From contig JALHLQ010000005.1 in NCBI GenBank assembly GCA_022844485.1, forward strand, positions 124,001 to 188,000: a DNA stretch of 64,000 nucleotides, written 5' to 3'. The position numbers were made by a program, and so were the translations under genes. This document shows, one piece after another, positions 18,690-27,878 of the stretch. Each line of letters begins with the position of its first letter. Positions within the stretch are counted from its first letter, which is position 1. Source of the DNA: Xanthobacteraceae bacterium. GTDB lineage: Bacteria; Pseudomonadota; Alphaproteobacteria; Rhizobiales; Xanthobacteraceae. The notes under the pieces are model-generated. The model was given only the letters and a program-made list of their open reading frames with translations, was not told the DNA's origin and did not search any database.

Positions 18690-19502
18690 TTACCTGTGCG
18701 GCAGAATTTCAATCTGCCGAGGATTGCTTGCCTCGATCCACGGCCCGCCCCGAGCCTCGATCCATCCGCGCACGCGAACCGTGCGTCCTTCGAGCCGCTT
18801 CAATTCCATGCCCGCGCCGGCAAAACCCGGTTCGTTGCGTTTCAAGACCGCCGCCGTGAAATCCTCGGTCCAGCGCCGGCCAAAGTTCAAGTAGATCAGC
18901 CCGCCGCTCTCGCGCACAGACAAAATCCTGCCATGGACGATCGCAAAGCGGCCTGTCTGTCTTGAGACCTCCGCCGGATCGTTGGTCGAAAGGACGGCAT
19001 AGCCGACAACGCGCCAAAGGCCAAGCTTGCGTTCGCGTGCCGTCGCCTCCGCACGGGCGAGACGTTCGGCGCAACTCTCGATAGGGCGCCTCGGATCGGC
19101 CACGGCGAGACCCTGCTCCAAAATGAATTCCTGCAGGATCTGCGATGCGCCGTCGCGTTCAACGAAGACATAGGCTTCTCGTCGACCATAGCGATCCGGA
19201 TCGGTCCCGGTCTCCAGAACGCGGATGTCTGATTCGATGGCGAGCTGCAGCGCATCCCGAACCCGCAGCGTCTCGTCCTTGGTCTTGGGTATGGTCAGGC
19301 CCGCAAGCAGGATTTCTCGTCCATCCGACAAAGACAGAGTTCGGCTGTCGACGATTGCTGCCGCCCGCGCGGGCGTTGCTTCCAAGCGGCTGCACGCGGC
19401 AGCGCCAAGCGGCAGAGCCGAAGCCGCTGCGGCGAGAGTTGCCCCGAAAACCAGGAGCCGGACGCCGGGTCGTCTGTCGGACTTGCGATCGGCCAACATC
19501 AT
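18690..19502 (-). CDS. Staphylococcal-nuclease-like (thermonuclease family) protein, probably inactive
   Basis: A 270-residue exported protein with an SNase-like fold. Aligning motifs by eye to S. aureus nuclease, the YGR arginine (R107, equals R87) is kept, but D21 becomes R54, R35 becomes L65, D40 becomes T70 and E43 becomes K73. These are the metal and catalytic residues, so nuclease activity is doubtful. The signal segment is about 14–37. It precedes the M48 protease gene on the same strand with 8 bases between, so a joint envelope role is plausible. The alignment is mine and not computed. Confidence 0.8.
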   Translation of the reverse strand: MMLADRKSDRRPGVRLLVFGATLAAAASALPLGAAACSRLEATPARAAAIVDSRTLSLSDGREILLAGLTIPKTKDETLRVRDALQLAIESDIRVLETGTDPDRYGRREAYVFVERDGASQILQEFILEQGLAVADPRRPIESCAERLARAEATARERKLGLWRVVGYAVLSTNDPAEVSRQTGRFAIVHGRILSVRESGGLIYLNFGRRWTEDFTAAVLKRNEPGFAGAGMELKRLEGRTVRVRGWIEARGGPWIEASNPRQIEILPHR

Positions 19503-19708
19503 TCAGGCAACTTATCGGCGCGGGTGTGAACAGGCCAAGGCAGCTTTTCACGCGGCGGCCGTTTTTCGTCGCAGTGTGGCGCAAACGCCGCTCCGCTCGG
19601 CATTTGACCTTGGAAAAAATCCTACATACCCGGGAACACCGCGCTTGCGGGCGCGTTGCAACCAGTCGGGCGAGTGTCCGCTTTTTCATACATCATTGAG
19701 GTTGACCC

Positions 19709-20389
19709 ATGGCTAGCCGACGCCGGAAGAAAACGTTTGTTCGAGCAGCGCGAAGACCCGATCAGGATGTCCGCCGAAGCGCGGCAGAAGCCCTGGACAC
19801 GGACGACATCGCCGATGTCGGGGACCGCATGACTGAAGGCTTGGCGGAAAGCGCGAGGACCAGCGCCGATGCGACCGAACGGGCCGCCCGCGCCGGCGCG
19901 GAGGTGCTCGAACGCAATACGCAGGCGGTTCAGCAGGTCCTGCAGTCCGGAATGGACATGACGGCAAAGCTCGCCGAGAGTTCGACCCAGCAATTCGCCA
20001 GACTGTTCGGATTTGCGTCCGCCCAGAGCAACGGAACAGCCGAGCAGTCCTCGCGCAATCTTGAGGCGATCGCCCAGTCGAGCGCAGCGATGGCGCAAGG
20101 GTTGCAGAGCATCTCGCGGGAGTGGCTGGAATTCACCCGCGCGCAGATGGAGCAGAACCTCAAGCAGATGAATGCCCTTCTGAGCTGCCGGACGCCGCAG
20201 GATTTTGTGGCTGCGCAAAGCGAGTTGTTGCGCGGGAATTTCGAGGGGCTGCTCCAGAGCAGCCGCCGGATCGCAGAGACATCGCTGCGCGTGACCGACG
20301 AGGCGAGGCGTAAAATGACGGAACGCCTGGAGCAACAAGGCGAGGAGATGCGCGGGCAATCGCGCCGCTTGAGCCGGACAATGGACTGA
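19709..20389 (+). CDS. Phasin family protein
   Basis: A 226-residue helical protein with a basic N-terminal tail and a phasin-type body: repeated Ala/Gln/Ser heptads, SGMDMTAKLAESSTQQFARLFG and the C-terminal FVAAQSELLRGNFEGLLQSSRRIAE motif. Phasins coat polyhydroxyalkanoate granules or act as related helical chaperones. A GC-rich terminator follows directly at 20392. No PHA synthase gene is in the window, though thiolase and hydroxybutyryl-CoA dehydrogenase are. Confidence 0.85.
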   Translation: MASRRRKKTFVRAARRPDQDVRRSAAEALDTDDIADVGDRMTEGLAESARTSADATERAARAGAEVLERNTQAVQQVLQSGMDMTAKLAESSTQQFARLFGFASAQSNGTAEQSSRNLEAIAQSSAAMAQGLQSISREWLEFTRAQMEQNLKQMNALLSCRTPQDFVAAQSELLRGNFEGLLQSSRRIAETSLRVTDEARRKMTERLEQQGEEMRGQSRRLSRTMD

Positions 20390-20391
20390 AC

Positions 20392-20418
20392 GCAAGCGCC
20401 CCTGCGGGCGCTTGCTTT
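20392..20418 (+). terminator. Intrinsic terminator after the phasin gene
   Basis: GCAAGCGCCC, loop CTGC, GGGCGCTTGC, then TTT: a 10-bp perfect stem 3 bases after the phasin stop codon. The T-run is short. Confidence 0.75.
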
Positions 20419-20519
20419 GCAGAACAACTTGCCGCCGGGCTTTGCCCAAACCCTAACGCGTCCTTAACGCTCCCGATGCTATCGCTCCGTGGCCAGAAGC
20501 AGGCGCGCACGGAGGTTCT

Positions 20520-21914
20520 GTGTCGGTATTCCCATCGCAGCCGGCAGCCGGCTCGGGTCGGTCGTTCAAGACGGCCTGGGCCTGGCTTCTCGCTTGGCTG
20601 TCCAGCCAAAGCGACCACTCCGCCGCGCAGCGAATGGCGGGAAACGCCTTTGCGATCCGCATCGTCAGCGCCGCCATTGCCTATCTTTCGCAAGTTCTGC
20701 TCGCACGCTGGATGGGCAGCTTCGAATTCGGCATCTACGTCTATGTCTGGACCTGGGTTCTGGTGATCGGCGGCATCGCCGATCTGGGGCTTGCGACGGC
20801 GGCGCAGCGCTTGATCCCGCAATATTCGGGGCAAAGCGCGCGACTTCGCGGTTTTCTCATCGGCAGCCGATGGCTCGCGCTTGGGGTCAGCACGGCGACG
20901 GCCGCGGTCAGCGTTCTCGTCGTCTGGCTGAGCGCCCCCTGGCTCGATCGCTACGAAGTGATCCCGCTCTACCTCGCTTGCATTTCGCTTCCGTTCTATG
21001 CACTGACGGAGGTGCAAGATGGCATCGCGCGCTCCTTTGGCTGGATGAATCTCGGGCTGATCCCGCCCTTCATCGTGCGGCCGCTTCTTCTGCTGATGAT
21101 CCTCGCCGGCGCGCACTTTGCGGGGTTTGAAAGCAACGCCGTGGCCGCCATCTCCGCCGCCGGGTTTGCGACGTTTCTCACAGCCGCCGGCCAAACCCTG
21201 GTTCTCAACAGGCGATTGGCGGCGAAAGTCGAAGCCGGGCCGACCGAACATGGCGCCGGATCCTGGATTCGGACGTCGTTTCCGATTCTCGTCGTCACCG
21301 GCTTCTATCTCCTCCTCACCAGCACGGACATCATCGTCCTGCAGCAATTCCGCCCGCCGACCGAAGTCGCGCACTACTACGCGGCGGCGAAGACGCTGGC
21401 CCTTGTCGCCTTCATCTACTTTTCGGTAGGCGCCGCCACGGCGCACAAGTTCGCCGAGCTGCACATTTCCGGCGACGCCGCGCGATTGCGGCAGTTCTTG
21501 TCCAATGCGATCGCGCTGACGTTCTGGCCGTCGCTCGCGGCGGCCGTCCTCATCCTGGCGCTTGGCTGGCCGTTCCTGTGGCTGTTCGGCCCCGGCTTCG
21601 TGGATGCCTATCCGGTGATGTTCATCCTTGCTGCCGGGCTTCTGGCGCGGGCCGCCGTCGGGCCGGCGGAACGGCTTCTCAATATGCTCGGCGAGCAGAC
21701 GAGCTGCGGCTTCATCTATGGCGCGGCATTCCTGTTCAATCTCGTGGCGTGTCTTGCGCTCGTCCCGCCTTACGGGATGGTCGGGGCGGCAGTGTCCACC
21801 ACCTTGGCCCTCTTGTTCGAGTCGATGCTGCTGTTCCTGGTCACGAAGCGGCGTCTCGGACTCCATGTCTTCATCTGGAATCCGGCAGCAGACAGGCCCG
21901 TTGCAAACCGATGA
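20520..21914 (+). CDS. Polysaccharide flippase (MATE/Wzx-like, oligosaccharide flippase family)
   Basis: A 464-residue integral membrane protein with about 12–14 hydrophobic segments starting near residue 45. It carries the AQRLIPQYSGQ, SFEFGIYVYVWTW and LLNMLGEQTSCG patterns typical of Wzx-type exporters. It would flip a lipid-linked sugar for a surface polysaccharide. The GTG start has GGAGG 5 bases upstream. Its stop overlaps the next gene's ATG (ATGA), pairing it with an acetyltransferase. No glycosyltransferases accompany the pair, so the polymer is unknown. Confidence 0.88.
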   Translation: MSVFPSQPAAGSGRSFKTAWAWLLAWLSSQSDHSAAQRMAGNAFAIRIVSAAIAYLSQVLLARWMGSFEFGIYVYVWTWVLVIGGIADLGLATAAQRLIPQYSGQSARLRGFLIGSRWLALGVSTATAAVSVLVVWLSAPWLDRYEVIPLYLACISLPFYALTEVQDGIARSFGWMNLGLIPPFIVRPLLLLMILAGAHFAGFESNAVAAISAAGFATFLTAAGQTLVLNRRLAAKVEAGPTEHGAGSWIRTSFPILVVTGFYLLLTSTDIIVLQQFRPPTEVAHYYAAAKTLALVAFIYFSVGAATAHKFAELHISGDAARLRQFLSNAIALTFWPSLAAAVLILALGWPFLWLFGPGFVDAYPVMFILAAGLLARAAVGPAERLLNMLGEQTSCGFIYGAAFLFNLVACLALVPPYGMVGAAVSTTLALLFESMLLFLVTKRRLGLHVFIWNPAADRPVANR

Positions 21915-23098
21915 GTGTGCTGGACCACCGCAAGCCCGACCTTCGATCGCACGGGCGTGACGTCCGCGCGGCGGGAACCGCGGCGAGGATCGACATTCGC
22001 GAATTGTCGTGGTCCTCGCTGGCCCTGCAGGTTCCCGCGTGGCAGGGGCTGGCGCAACGGGCGCTGGAAGCGAACGTCTTCTATGAGCCGTCCTTTGCGC
22101 TCGCGGCGGCGCCCCTTTTTGGCGACGGAGTTCGCGCGCTCACGGCATGGTCCGGCGACGGGCGGCAAGACATGCTCGGGTTCTTGCCTCTTCGCAGCGC
22201 GCGCTGGCGCTACGGATTGCCGCTGCCCGTTCACGTCGGATGGACGCATCCCTTTGCCCCGCTGGGTACGCCACTCGTCGATCGGGATCGCGCGGACGCC
22301 GTGCTGCAAGCGATGCTGGAGCACATGGCTGGACAATTCGTGCTGCTGCCGCTTCTGCCGGAGACCGGGCCGGTTGCCGCGGCTCTTGCGGCCGCGCTCG
22401 CGCGCACGAACTTTGCCGAGGCCCGCTTCGGTTCGCACGAGCGCGCGCTCTTGCAGCCGGCTCGTAACCGCGCCGACTATCTCAACAGAACGATCGGCGG
22501 AGGAAAACGCAAGGAGCTGCGCCGTCAGCGCCGCCGGCTCGCCGAGCAGGGAGCGCTGCGTCTCCTGACATGCCGGGAGCGGCCCTGCGTCGCCGAAGCG
22601 CTCGATGCGTTTCTCACGCTCGAGGGAAAAGGCTGGAAAGGCCGCGCCGGAATGGCGGCAGCGCTGCAGCCGACGGTCGCGACATTCATGCGGCGCGCCG
22701 TGACTGATCTCTTCGCACGGTCGCAGGCGCGCATCGATCGGCTCGTGCTCGACGATCGGACGCTGGCCGCGGCGATCACGTTGCGCTCCGGCGAGGCGGC
22801 GTGGTTTTGGAAGATCGCCTATGACGAAGACTTCGCGCGCCATTCGCCCGGCGTGCAGCTTGCCTGCGATCTGACGGACGCGCTCCTGGCCGAGCCCGGC
22901 GTCCATCGTGTCGATTCGTGCGCGACCGCGGACCATCCCATGATCAATCGCCTCTGGCGCGAACGCCTTGCGCTCAGCGACCGGCTGATCGCGGCGGGGA
23001 AGACGGCCATTCCGTTCCCCGTGGTGACGGCTCTCGACAGTGCGCGCCGCAGGGCCACGTCTCTGGCGCGCTCCGTCCGCGACACCCTGCGCGGTTGA
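21911..23098 (+). CDS. GNAT acetyltransferase (CelD/BioF2-like, FemAB-fold)
   Basis: A 395-residue protein with two GNAT-like halves. The C-terminal half has the Acetyltransf_6 pattern: RKELRRQRRRLAEQGALR, ALDAFLTLEGKGWKGRAG, then AAWFWKIAYDEDFARHSPG and LLAEPGVHRVDSCATADH. Members often sit in cellulose or exopolysaccharide clusters. It is translationally coupled to the flippase by ATGA, so modification of the same exported sugar is likely. The acceptor is unknown. Confidence 0.85.
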   Translation: MSVLDHRKPDLRSHGRDVRAAGTAARIDIRELSWSSLALQVPAWQGLAQRALEANVFYEPSFALAAAPLFGDGVRALTAWSGDGRQDMLGFLPLRSARWRYGLPLPVHVGWTHPFAPLGTPLVDRDRADAVLQAMLEHMAGQFVLLPLLPETGPVAAALAAALARTNFAEARFGSHERALLQPARNRADYLNRTIGGGKRKELRRQRRRLAEQGALRLLTCRERPCVAEALDAFLTLEGKGWKGRAGMAAALQPTVATFMRRAVTDLFARSQARIDRLVLDDRTLAAAITLRSGEAAWFWKIAYDEDFARHSPGVQLACDLTDALLAEPGVHRVDSCATADHPMINRLWRERLALSDRLIAAGKTAIPFPVVTALDSARRRATSLARSVRDTLRG

Positions 23099-23107
23099 TC
23101 GCGCGCC

Positions 23108-24727
23108 TCACGCCTTCTCGCGCAAGAGGCGGCGAATCACCTTGCCGGTGGTCGTCATCGGCAGGGACTCCATGAAGGCGACCTCGCGCGGGTATTCGTG
23201 GGCGGCAAGGCGCGTGCGCACATGATCCTGGATTTGCGACGCAAGCGATTCCGTCGGCTGGAAGCCCTGCTTGAGCACGACGAAGGCCTTGACGATTTCG
23301 GTCCGCACCGGGTCCGGCTTGCCCACCACGGCCGCAAGGCCGACGGCGGGATGGCTGATCAGGCAATCCTCGATTTCGCCAGGCCCGATCCGATAGCCGG
23401 AGGAGGTGATGACGTCATCGTCCCGTCCGACGAAATGGACATAGCCGTCCTCGTCGAGGATCCCCTGGTCGCCCGTGGTCATCCAGTTGCCGACGAACTT
23501 GTCCCGCGTCGCTTCCGGACGCTTCCAGTATTCGAGGAACATCACCGGGTCCGGACGCCGAACGGCGATCTGGCCGAGTTCGCCCGGCGGCGCACGATCG
23601 CCATTGGCGCGGATCACGGCGACCGCGTGTCCCGGGATCGACTTGCCGATCGCACCGGGACGCGAGACGCCCAGCATGGCGCAGGAGCCGAGCACGAGAT
23701 TGCACTCGGTCTGACCATAGAATTCGTTGATGTCGAGCCCGAGCGCCGATTGACCCCATTCGAAAGTCTCGGCCCCAAGCGATTCTCCGCCCGAGCCGAG
23801 CGTCCGCAAGTTCACGTCGAAGCGCCCCTTCGGACTGGGCGCGGAGCGCAGCATGCGAAGCGCCGTCGGCGGAATGAACGCGTTGCGAACGCCCGTCTTG
23901 GCCATCAAAGCGTAGGCTTCCTCGGGCTCGAACTTGTCGAACTTGCGCGCGATCACCGCCACGCCGTGGTGCAGGCTCGGCAGGAGGCAGTCGAGAAGGC
24001 CGCCCGCCCAGGCCCAGTCGGCCGGAGTCCAGAACCGGTCGCCGGGCTGCGGAAAGAAATCATGCGGCAGCTCGACGCCCGGCAAGTGTCCGAGCACGAC
24101 CCGATGCCCATGCAACGCGCCCTTGGGCTGTCCGGTGGTGCCGGACGTATAGATCATCATGGCCGGATCGTCGGGCGCGGTGACGACCGGCGTGAACGCA
24201 CTCGATGCGCGCGCCATCTGGGCTTCGAAATCGAGCGCGCCGTCCGCCATGCCGTCGACGGAAAGGACCAATGATAGTTGCGGAACGCTCGCGCGTATCC
24301 CTGCGATCTTCTCCGCTCCGGCGGCATTGGCGATGACCGCTTTCGCACCGGAGTTCTGCAGCCGATAGGCGATCGCATCGACGCCGAACAGCGTGGCCAT
24401 GGGCAGCGCGACGGCGCCGAGCTTGTAGATCGCCACGTGAGCGGCCGCGACTTGCGGGGCTTGCGGCATGAAGATCGCCACCACATCCCCGCGAGCAATC
24501 CCGTGCGCGCGCAGCACGTTCGCAAGCCGGTTCGACGTCTCCCGCAGCCAGCCGAAGCTCAAATACTTCGTGGCGCCGTCGGCCTGCGCGTCGATGATTG
24601 CGATGCGGTCGGGCTCGCGGTCGGCCCAGCGGTCGCACACATCGACACCGATATTGTATTGCGCCGGGATGTCCCAGCGGAACTGTTCGTAAAGCGCGTC
24701 GTAGTTGCGGATATAAGGAAGCATCAA
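23108..24727 (-). CDS. Acyl-CoA synthetase (acetyl/medium-chain, AMP-forming)
   Basis: AMP-binding ANL-family ligase, 539 residues. Core motifs: A3 MIYTSGTTGQPKGALHGH, A5 NEFYGQTECNL, A7 WMTTGDQGILDEDG and the C-terminal catalytic lysine motif TTGKVIRRLLR. The organisation resembles acetyl-CoA/medium-chain acyl-CoA synthetases. It activates a carboxylic acid to its CoA ester; the substrate cannot be assigned. Its end lies 9 bases from the converging acetyltransferase stop. Confidence 0.9.
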   Translation of the reverse strand: MMLPYIRNYDALYEQFRWDIPAQYNIGVDVCDRWADREPDRIAIIDAQADGATKYLSFGWLRETSNRLANVLRAHGIARGDVVAIFMPQAPQVAAAHVAIYKLGAVALPMATLFGVDAIAYRLQNSGAKAVIANAAGAEKIAGIRASVPQLSLVLSVDGMADGALDFEAQMARASSAFTPVVTAPDDPAMMIYTSGTTGQPKGALHGHRVVLGHLPGVELPHDFFPQPGDRFWTPADWAWAGGLLDCLLPSLHHGVAVIARKFDKFEPEEAYALMAKTGVRNAFIPPTALRMLRSAPSPKGRFDVNLRTLGSGGESLGAETFEWGQSALGLDINEFYGQTECNLVLGSCAMLGVSRPGAIGKSIPGHAVAVIRANGDRAPPGELGQIAVRRPDPVMFLEYWKRPEATRDKFVGNWMTTGDQGILDEDGYVHFVGRDDDVITSSGYRIGPGEIEDCLISHPAVGLAAVVGKPDPVRTEIVKAFVVLKQGFQPTESLASQIQDHVRTRLAAHEYPREVAFMESLPMTTTGKVIRRLLREKA

Positions 24728-24786
24728 GGGCGCCGGTGAAGACGCGGCACCCTAGTTCGGTGACGCAAGGCCGTCCAGCCTCGGCC

Positions 24787-25332
24787 TTAACGTCGTCTCT
24801 CCGCCGGCGCGGCGAGGATGAGACACCAGTAGACCTTGTATTTCGAGTTTGGCGCCCGGGCCGCCGCAACGCCCATGTGCACCGCGCCCGCTTTCAGCAT
24901 ATTGGCGCGATGCGAGGGCGAATCCCGCCAGCCGGAAAACGCCTCGGCGAGCGTGTGGTAGCCGGCGCCGATGTTTTCGACGGCAAGCTGCGGGTTGTAG
25001 CCCGAGCGCGCCATGCGATCCTGGAATGCGCTCTTGGCGCTGTGGTCGAGCCGATCCCGCTGCGCCATGCTGGCCGCTTGCTCCTGGCACAGGCGCATCA
25101 GAACGGGATGGGTCGTGACCGCGTTCAAGCCGTTGTTGCGCCGATAACCCGAAACCATCGACCGCGCAGCGGATGCGTCGAGCTGCCGGCCGGCCGACGA
25201 GAGGTCGTCGTAGAAAGTCGGCGTCGCAGCCTGCTCGGGCTCCGCAGTCGCCAGACAGGCGGCGAGCGGCAGGCACAGGGCGCACAGGAGCGCGATGCGG
25301 GTTCGCGACATGGCGGAAGAATCGAGTGTCAT
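24787..25332 (-). CDS. CAP-domain (SCP/PR1-like) lipoprotein
   Basis: A 181-residue secreted protein with a lipobox LAAC near residue 26, so probably lipid-anchored in the envelope. The CAP domain spans about 50–175, with HPVLMRLCQEQA, AENIGAGYHTLAEAFSGWRDSPSHRANML and HMGVAAARAP. Bacterial CAP proteins are implicated in envelope or surface roles, but the chemistry is unsettled. AAGG lies 7 bases before this ATG; an ATG seven codons in is the alternative. It is co-directional with the MscS gene upstream. Confidence 0.87.
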   Translation of the reverse strand: MTLDSSAMSRTRIALLCALCLPLAACLATAEPEQAATPTFYDDLSSAGRQLDASAARSMVSGYRRNNGLNAVTTHPVLMRLCQEQAASMAQRDRLDHSAKSAFQDRMARSGYNPQLAVENIGAGYHTLAEAFSGWRDSPSHRANMLKAGAVHMGVAAARAPNSKYKVYWCLILAAPAERRR

Positions 25333-25356
25333 GATTCAGCCTTGGGCGGGGACGGG

Positions 25357-27759
25357 TCAGCCTTCCGACGTGCGTGCGGCGTTGATGGAGAGGAGGGTCG
25401 CCGAGGGGCGGCCTTCCGGGCGCACGCGGACTTCGCGCTGGGGATAAGGGATTTCAATACCGGAGGCGCGGAACTGCTGCAAGATCGCGAAGTGCAGGTC
25501 GCTCTTCACCGACAGCGCGTAGTCGACATTCGCCACCACGCAGCGAAGCTCGAACTCCAGCGCGCTCTCGCCGAAGGCCATCAGAAACACGCGCGGCGGC
25601 GGCGTCCGCAGCACCTGCGGGTGATCGGCGGCGGCCTCGGTCAGAATATCGCGCACCTTTTCCGCGTCCGCATCGTAGGACACGCCGATCTTCACGATGA
25701 TGCGGCCGGTGGTGTTGGCGTGCGTCCAGTTCTTGACGACGCCGGTGATCAGCTCGGAGTTCGGCACGATCACGCTGGCGCGCTCGAACGTCTCGATCTC
25801 GGTCGCGCGCACGCTGATCCGCCGCACATAACCCTCTTCGCCTTTGACGACGATCGAATCGCCGACCCGGATCGGGCGCTCAGCCAGCAGGATCAAGCCG
25901 GAGACGAAGTTGGACACGATCGATTGCAGACCGAAGCCGATCCCCACCGAAAGCGCGCCGGCGACCAGCGCGATCTTCTGCAGATCGATGCCGAGCTCCG
26001 ACATCGCGAGCGCGACCGCGGCGATGACGCCGACATAGCCGATGATGGTGGAAATGGAGAGCTGCAGGCTCGGCTCGACGCCGGTGCGCGGCAGAAAACG
26101 CAGCTGCAGCCAGCGCTGCAGCGCGCGTGTCAGCGCCAGCCCGACAAACAGGACGGCAATTGCGCCCAGAATGGCGCTGAGCGAAAACGTGATCTCCCCG
26201 ACCTTGAAGCCGAAAACGGCGCCCTCGATCGCGCCGAAGAAATCGGCGGCGAAAATTCCCCACGGGCCGATGACGACAAAGATCGCGACCAGCACCAGTG
26301 CGATCCGCAGGGCACCCGAGACGAGCATGCCGAAGATTTCGACGCTGCGCGGCCGCAGGCCCAGAGCGCCGGCCAGGGCGCGCCCGTTCTTGGTGTCTCC
26401 CGCGAGCGCCTCGGTGAAGGCGCTGTCGATAAACGCCAGCAAAAGATACACCGCGCCGAAGATCGTCAGTACGGTCAGGAGCCGGCCGGCCACGAAGGCG
26501 GCAAGTCCCACATAGCCGGACACCACCATGACAAGGATCGCGACCGCCACGGCCCAGCCTGCGATCCGCAGCCATTGGAGGCGCGACGGACCGTCCAGGC
26601 TGGCCCGCCTGTCGCCTATTCTTGCAAGCCCGTGAACGAGGATGCCGAAGGTCGCGAGCGCCAGAAGAACGCTTGTCGCAACCGTCAGCGCAACCGGTGC
26701 GACCAACGATTTATGGAGAATGTTGAGGAAGATCGCCGCGCCGAAAACGCGCATGCCCCAGGTGAGATGACGGTGCAGGGCCTTCGCGGCATCGTCTTCG
26801 ATGACGAACAGACGCCGCCCGCGCTCGTCGGGCGCAAACAGCGCCAACCCGACGCCGCGTCCGAGACTGGCGACGGCAACCGCAACCGCGAGCCCGGTTC
26901 CCAGCTCCATGATCCGCTCGGGCATCAGACGGAATGCGTCGAGCACCCACAGAGCCGCGAGCACGGTGAGCGGCATCAGCGCGCTCGCGCGCGCAAGCAC
27001 GATCAAGGCGGCGATCGATTTGCCGAACCGGCCGTCATGCAGCATCGCCTGCAGATCGCGCCGTCGAAACCACGCCGCCGCGAACCAGAGTCCGGCGACG
27101 GCGGCGGCAAGCGTCAGCGCGGCGCCGACCAGGCTCGCAACTCCGCCCTGCTCGAGCGCATAGCCGCGCCACGATTGCAGCAGGAAGGCGACGCCGCGCA
27201 CCTCGCGCGGCAGCGCTTCGGCGACCTGGATCCAGAACGAGGGATTGGCGGCGCTGTAGGAGCGATGGAAAAGCTCGCGCGCGAAAATCGCCCGGCGCCG
27301 CTCGATGATGCGGTCGGCGATCTGGTCGGCGCGCAACACGAGCAGCCGGGCCTGTTTCAGCGCGCCGTCATGCTCGCTGAAGATACGATTGAGTTCCGTG
27401 CGTTCGCTGGCGATCGCGGCATCTTCGGGCGGAGCGCCTTCCTCCGGCGGTGCGCCGAGCTGCTTCAGCCGGGTTTCGATTTCGGACAGTTTCGGGCCGA
27501 ACTCGTCGGCCTTGGTCCGCAGGTTCTCGCGGACCGGTGTCACGCGGGCGCGGAGCTCGACGAGCGTATCGTTGCCGAGACCGTCGCGGCCTAGCGCGGC
27601 TTCGATCTGGTCCAGGGCAAGCTTGAACGGCTCCAGCACGGCGGAGGGGGCCGGCTGTGGCGCTTGCTGCGCGGCCGCGCCGGCGGCAAAAAACAGCGCG
27701 CAGGCGGCCACCGCCGCCAAGCCGCAAAGGCCCCGGATTCGTTCGAATCGGCGCGCCAT
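25357..27759 (-). CDS. DUF3772/MscS mechanosensitive ion channel protein
   Basis: An 800-residue inner-membrane channel protein. A signal peptide (to about 30) leads to a periplasmic DUF3772-like helical domain (about 35–210), then about ten hydrophobic segments, and the MscS pore and beta domain (GIGFGLQSIVSNFVSGLILLAERPIRVGD, TEIETFERASVIVPNSELI). It likely releases solutes on osmotic downshock. I chose the ATG at 27759 because AAGGAGAGGGGA directly precedes it; the frame opens six codons earlier. Confidence 0.92.
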   Translation of the reverse strand: MARRFERIRGLCGLAAVAACALFFAAGAAAQQAPQPAPSAVLEPFKLALDQIEAALGRDGLGNDTLVELRARVTPVRENLRTKADEFGPKLSEIETRLKQLGAPPEEGAPPEDAAIASERTELNRIFSEHDGALKQARLLVLRADQIADRIIERRRAIFARELFHRSYSAANPSFWIQVAEALPREVRGVAFLLQSWRGYALEQGGVASLVGAALTLAAAVAGLWFAAAWFRRRDLQAMLHDGRFGKSIAALIVLARASALMPLTVLAALWVLDAFRLMPERIMELGTGLAVAVAVASLGRGVGLALFAPDERGRRLFVIEDDAAKALHRHLTWGMRVFGAAIFLNILHKSLVAPVALTVATSVLLALATFGILVHGLARIGDRRASLDGPSRLQWLRIAGWAVAVAILVMVVSGYVGLAAFVAGRLLTVLTIFGAVYLLLAFIDSAFTEALAGDTKNGRALAGALGLRPRSVEIFGMLVSGALRIALVLVAIFVVIGPWGIFAADFFGAIEGAVFGFKVGEITFSLSAILGAIAVLFVGLALTRALQRWLQLRFLPRTGVEPSLQLSISTIIGYVGVIAAVALAMSELGIDLQKIALVAGALSVGIGFGLQSIVSNFVSGLILLAERPIRVGDSIVVKGEEGYVRRISVRATEIETFERASVIVPNSELITGVVKNWTHANTTGRIIVKIGVSYDADAEKVRDILTEAAADHPQVLRTPPPRVFLMAFGESALEFELRCVVANVDYALSVKSDLHFAILQQFRASGIEIPYPQREVRVRPEGRPSATLLSINAARTSEG

Positions 27760-27878
27760 TCCCCTCTCCTTCGCCACTGGTCCACCGACTGCAAAAAGGT
27801 GTCAAGGACAAGGCGCCAGCATGGTCCGGCGAAGCGGCTACCGGCTCGCCGCAAGACCATGCGCCGAAGGTCAAGAAA

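Noticed and set aside
20160-21866. Long minus-strand frame opposite the flippase
   Set aside because: The flippase has a strong ribosome site and a coherent membrane topology; the opposite frame is charged and repetitive.
24598-27594. Very long plus-strand open frame (about 1000 codons)
   Set aside because: It is antisense to the acyl-CoA synthetase, CAP and MscS genes, which have clear domain motifs. Its product is Arg/Asp/Gly-rich with no recognisable domain, typical of a high-GC antisense frame.
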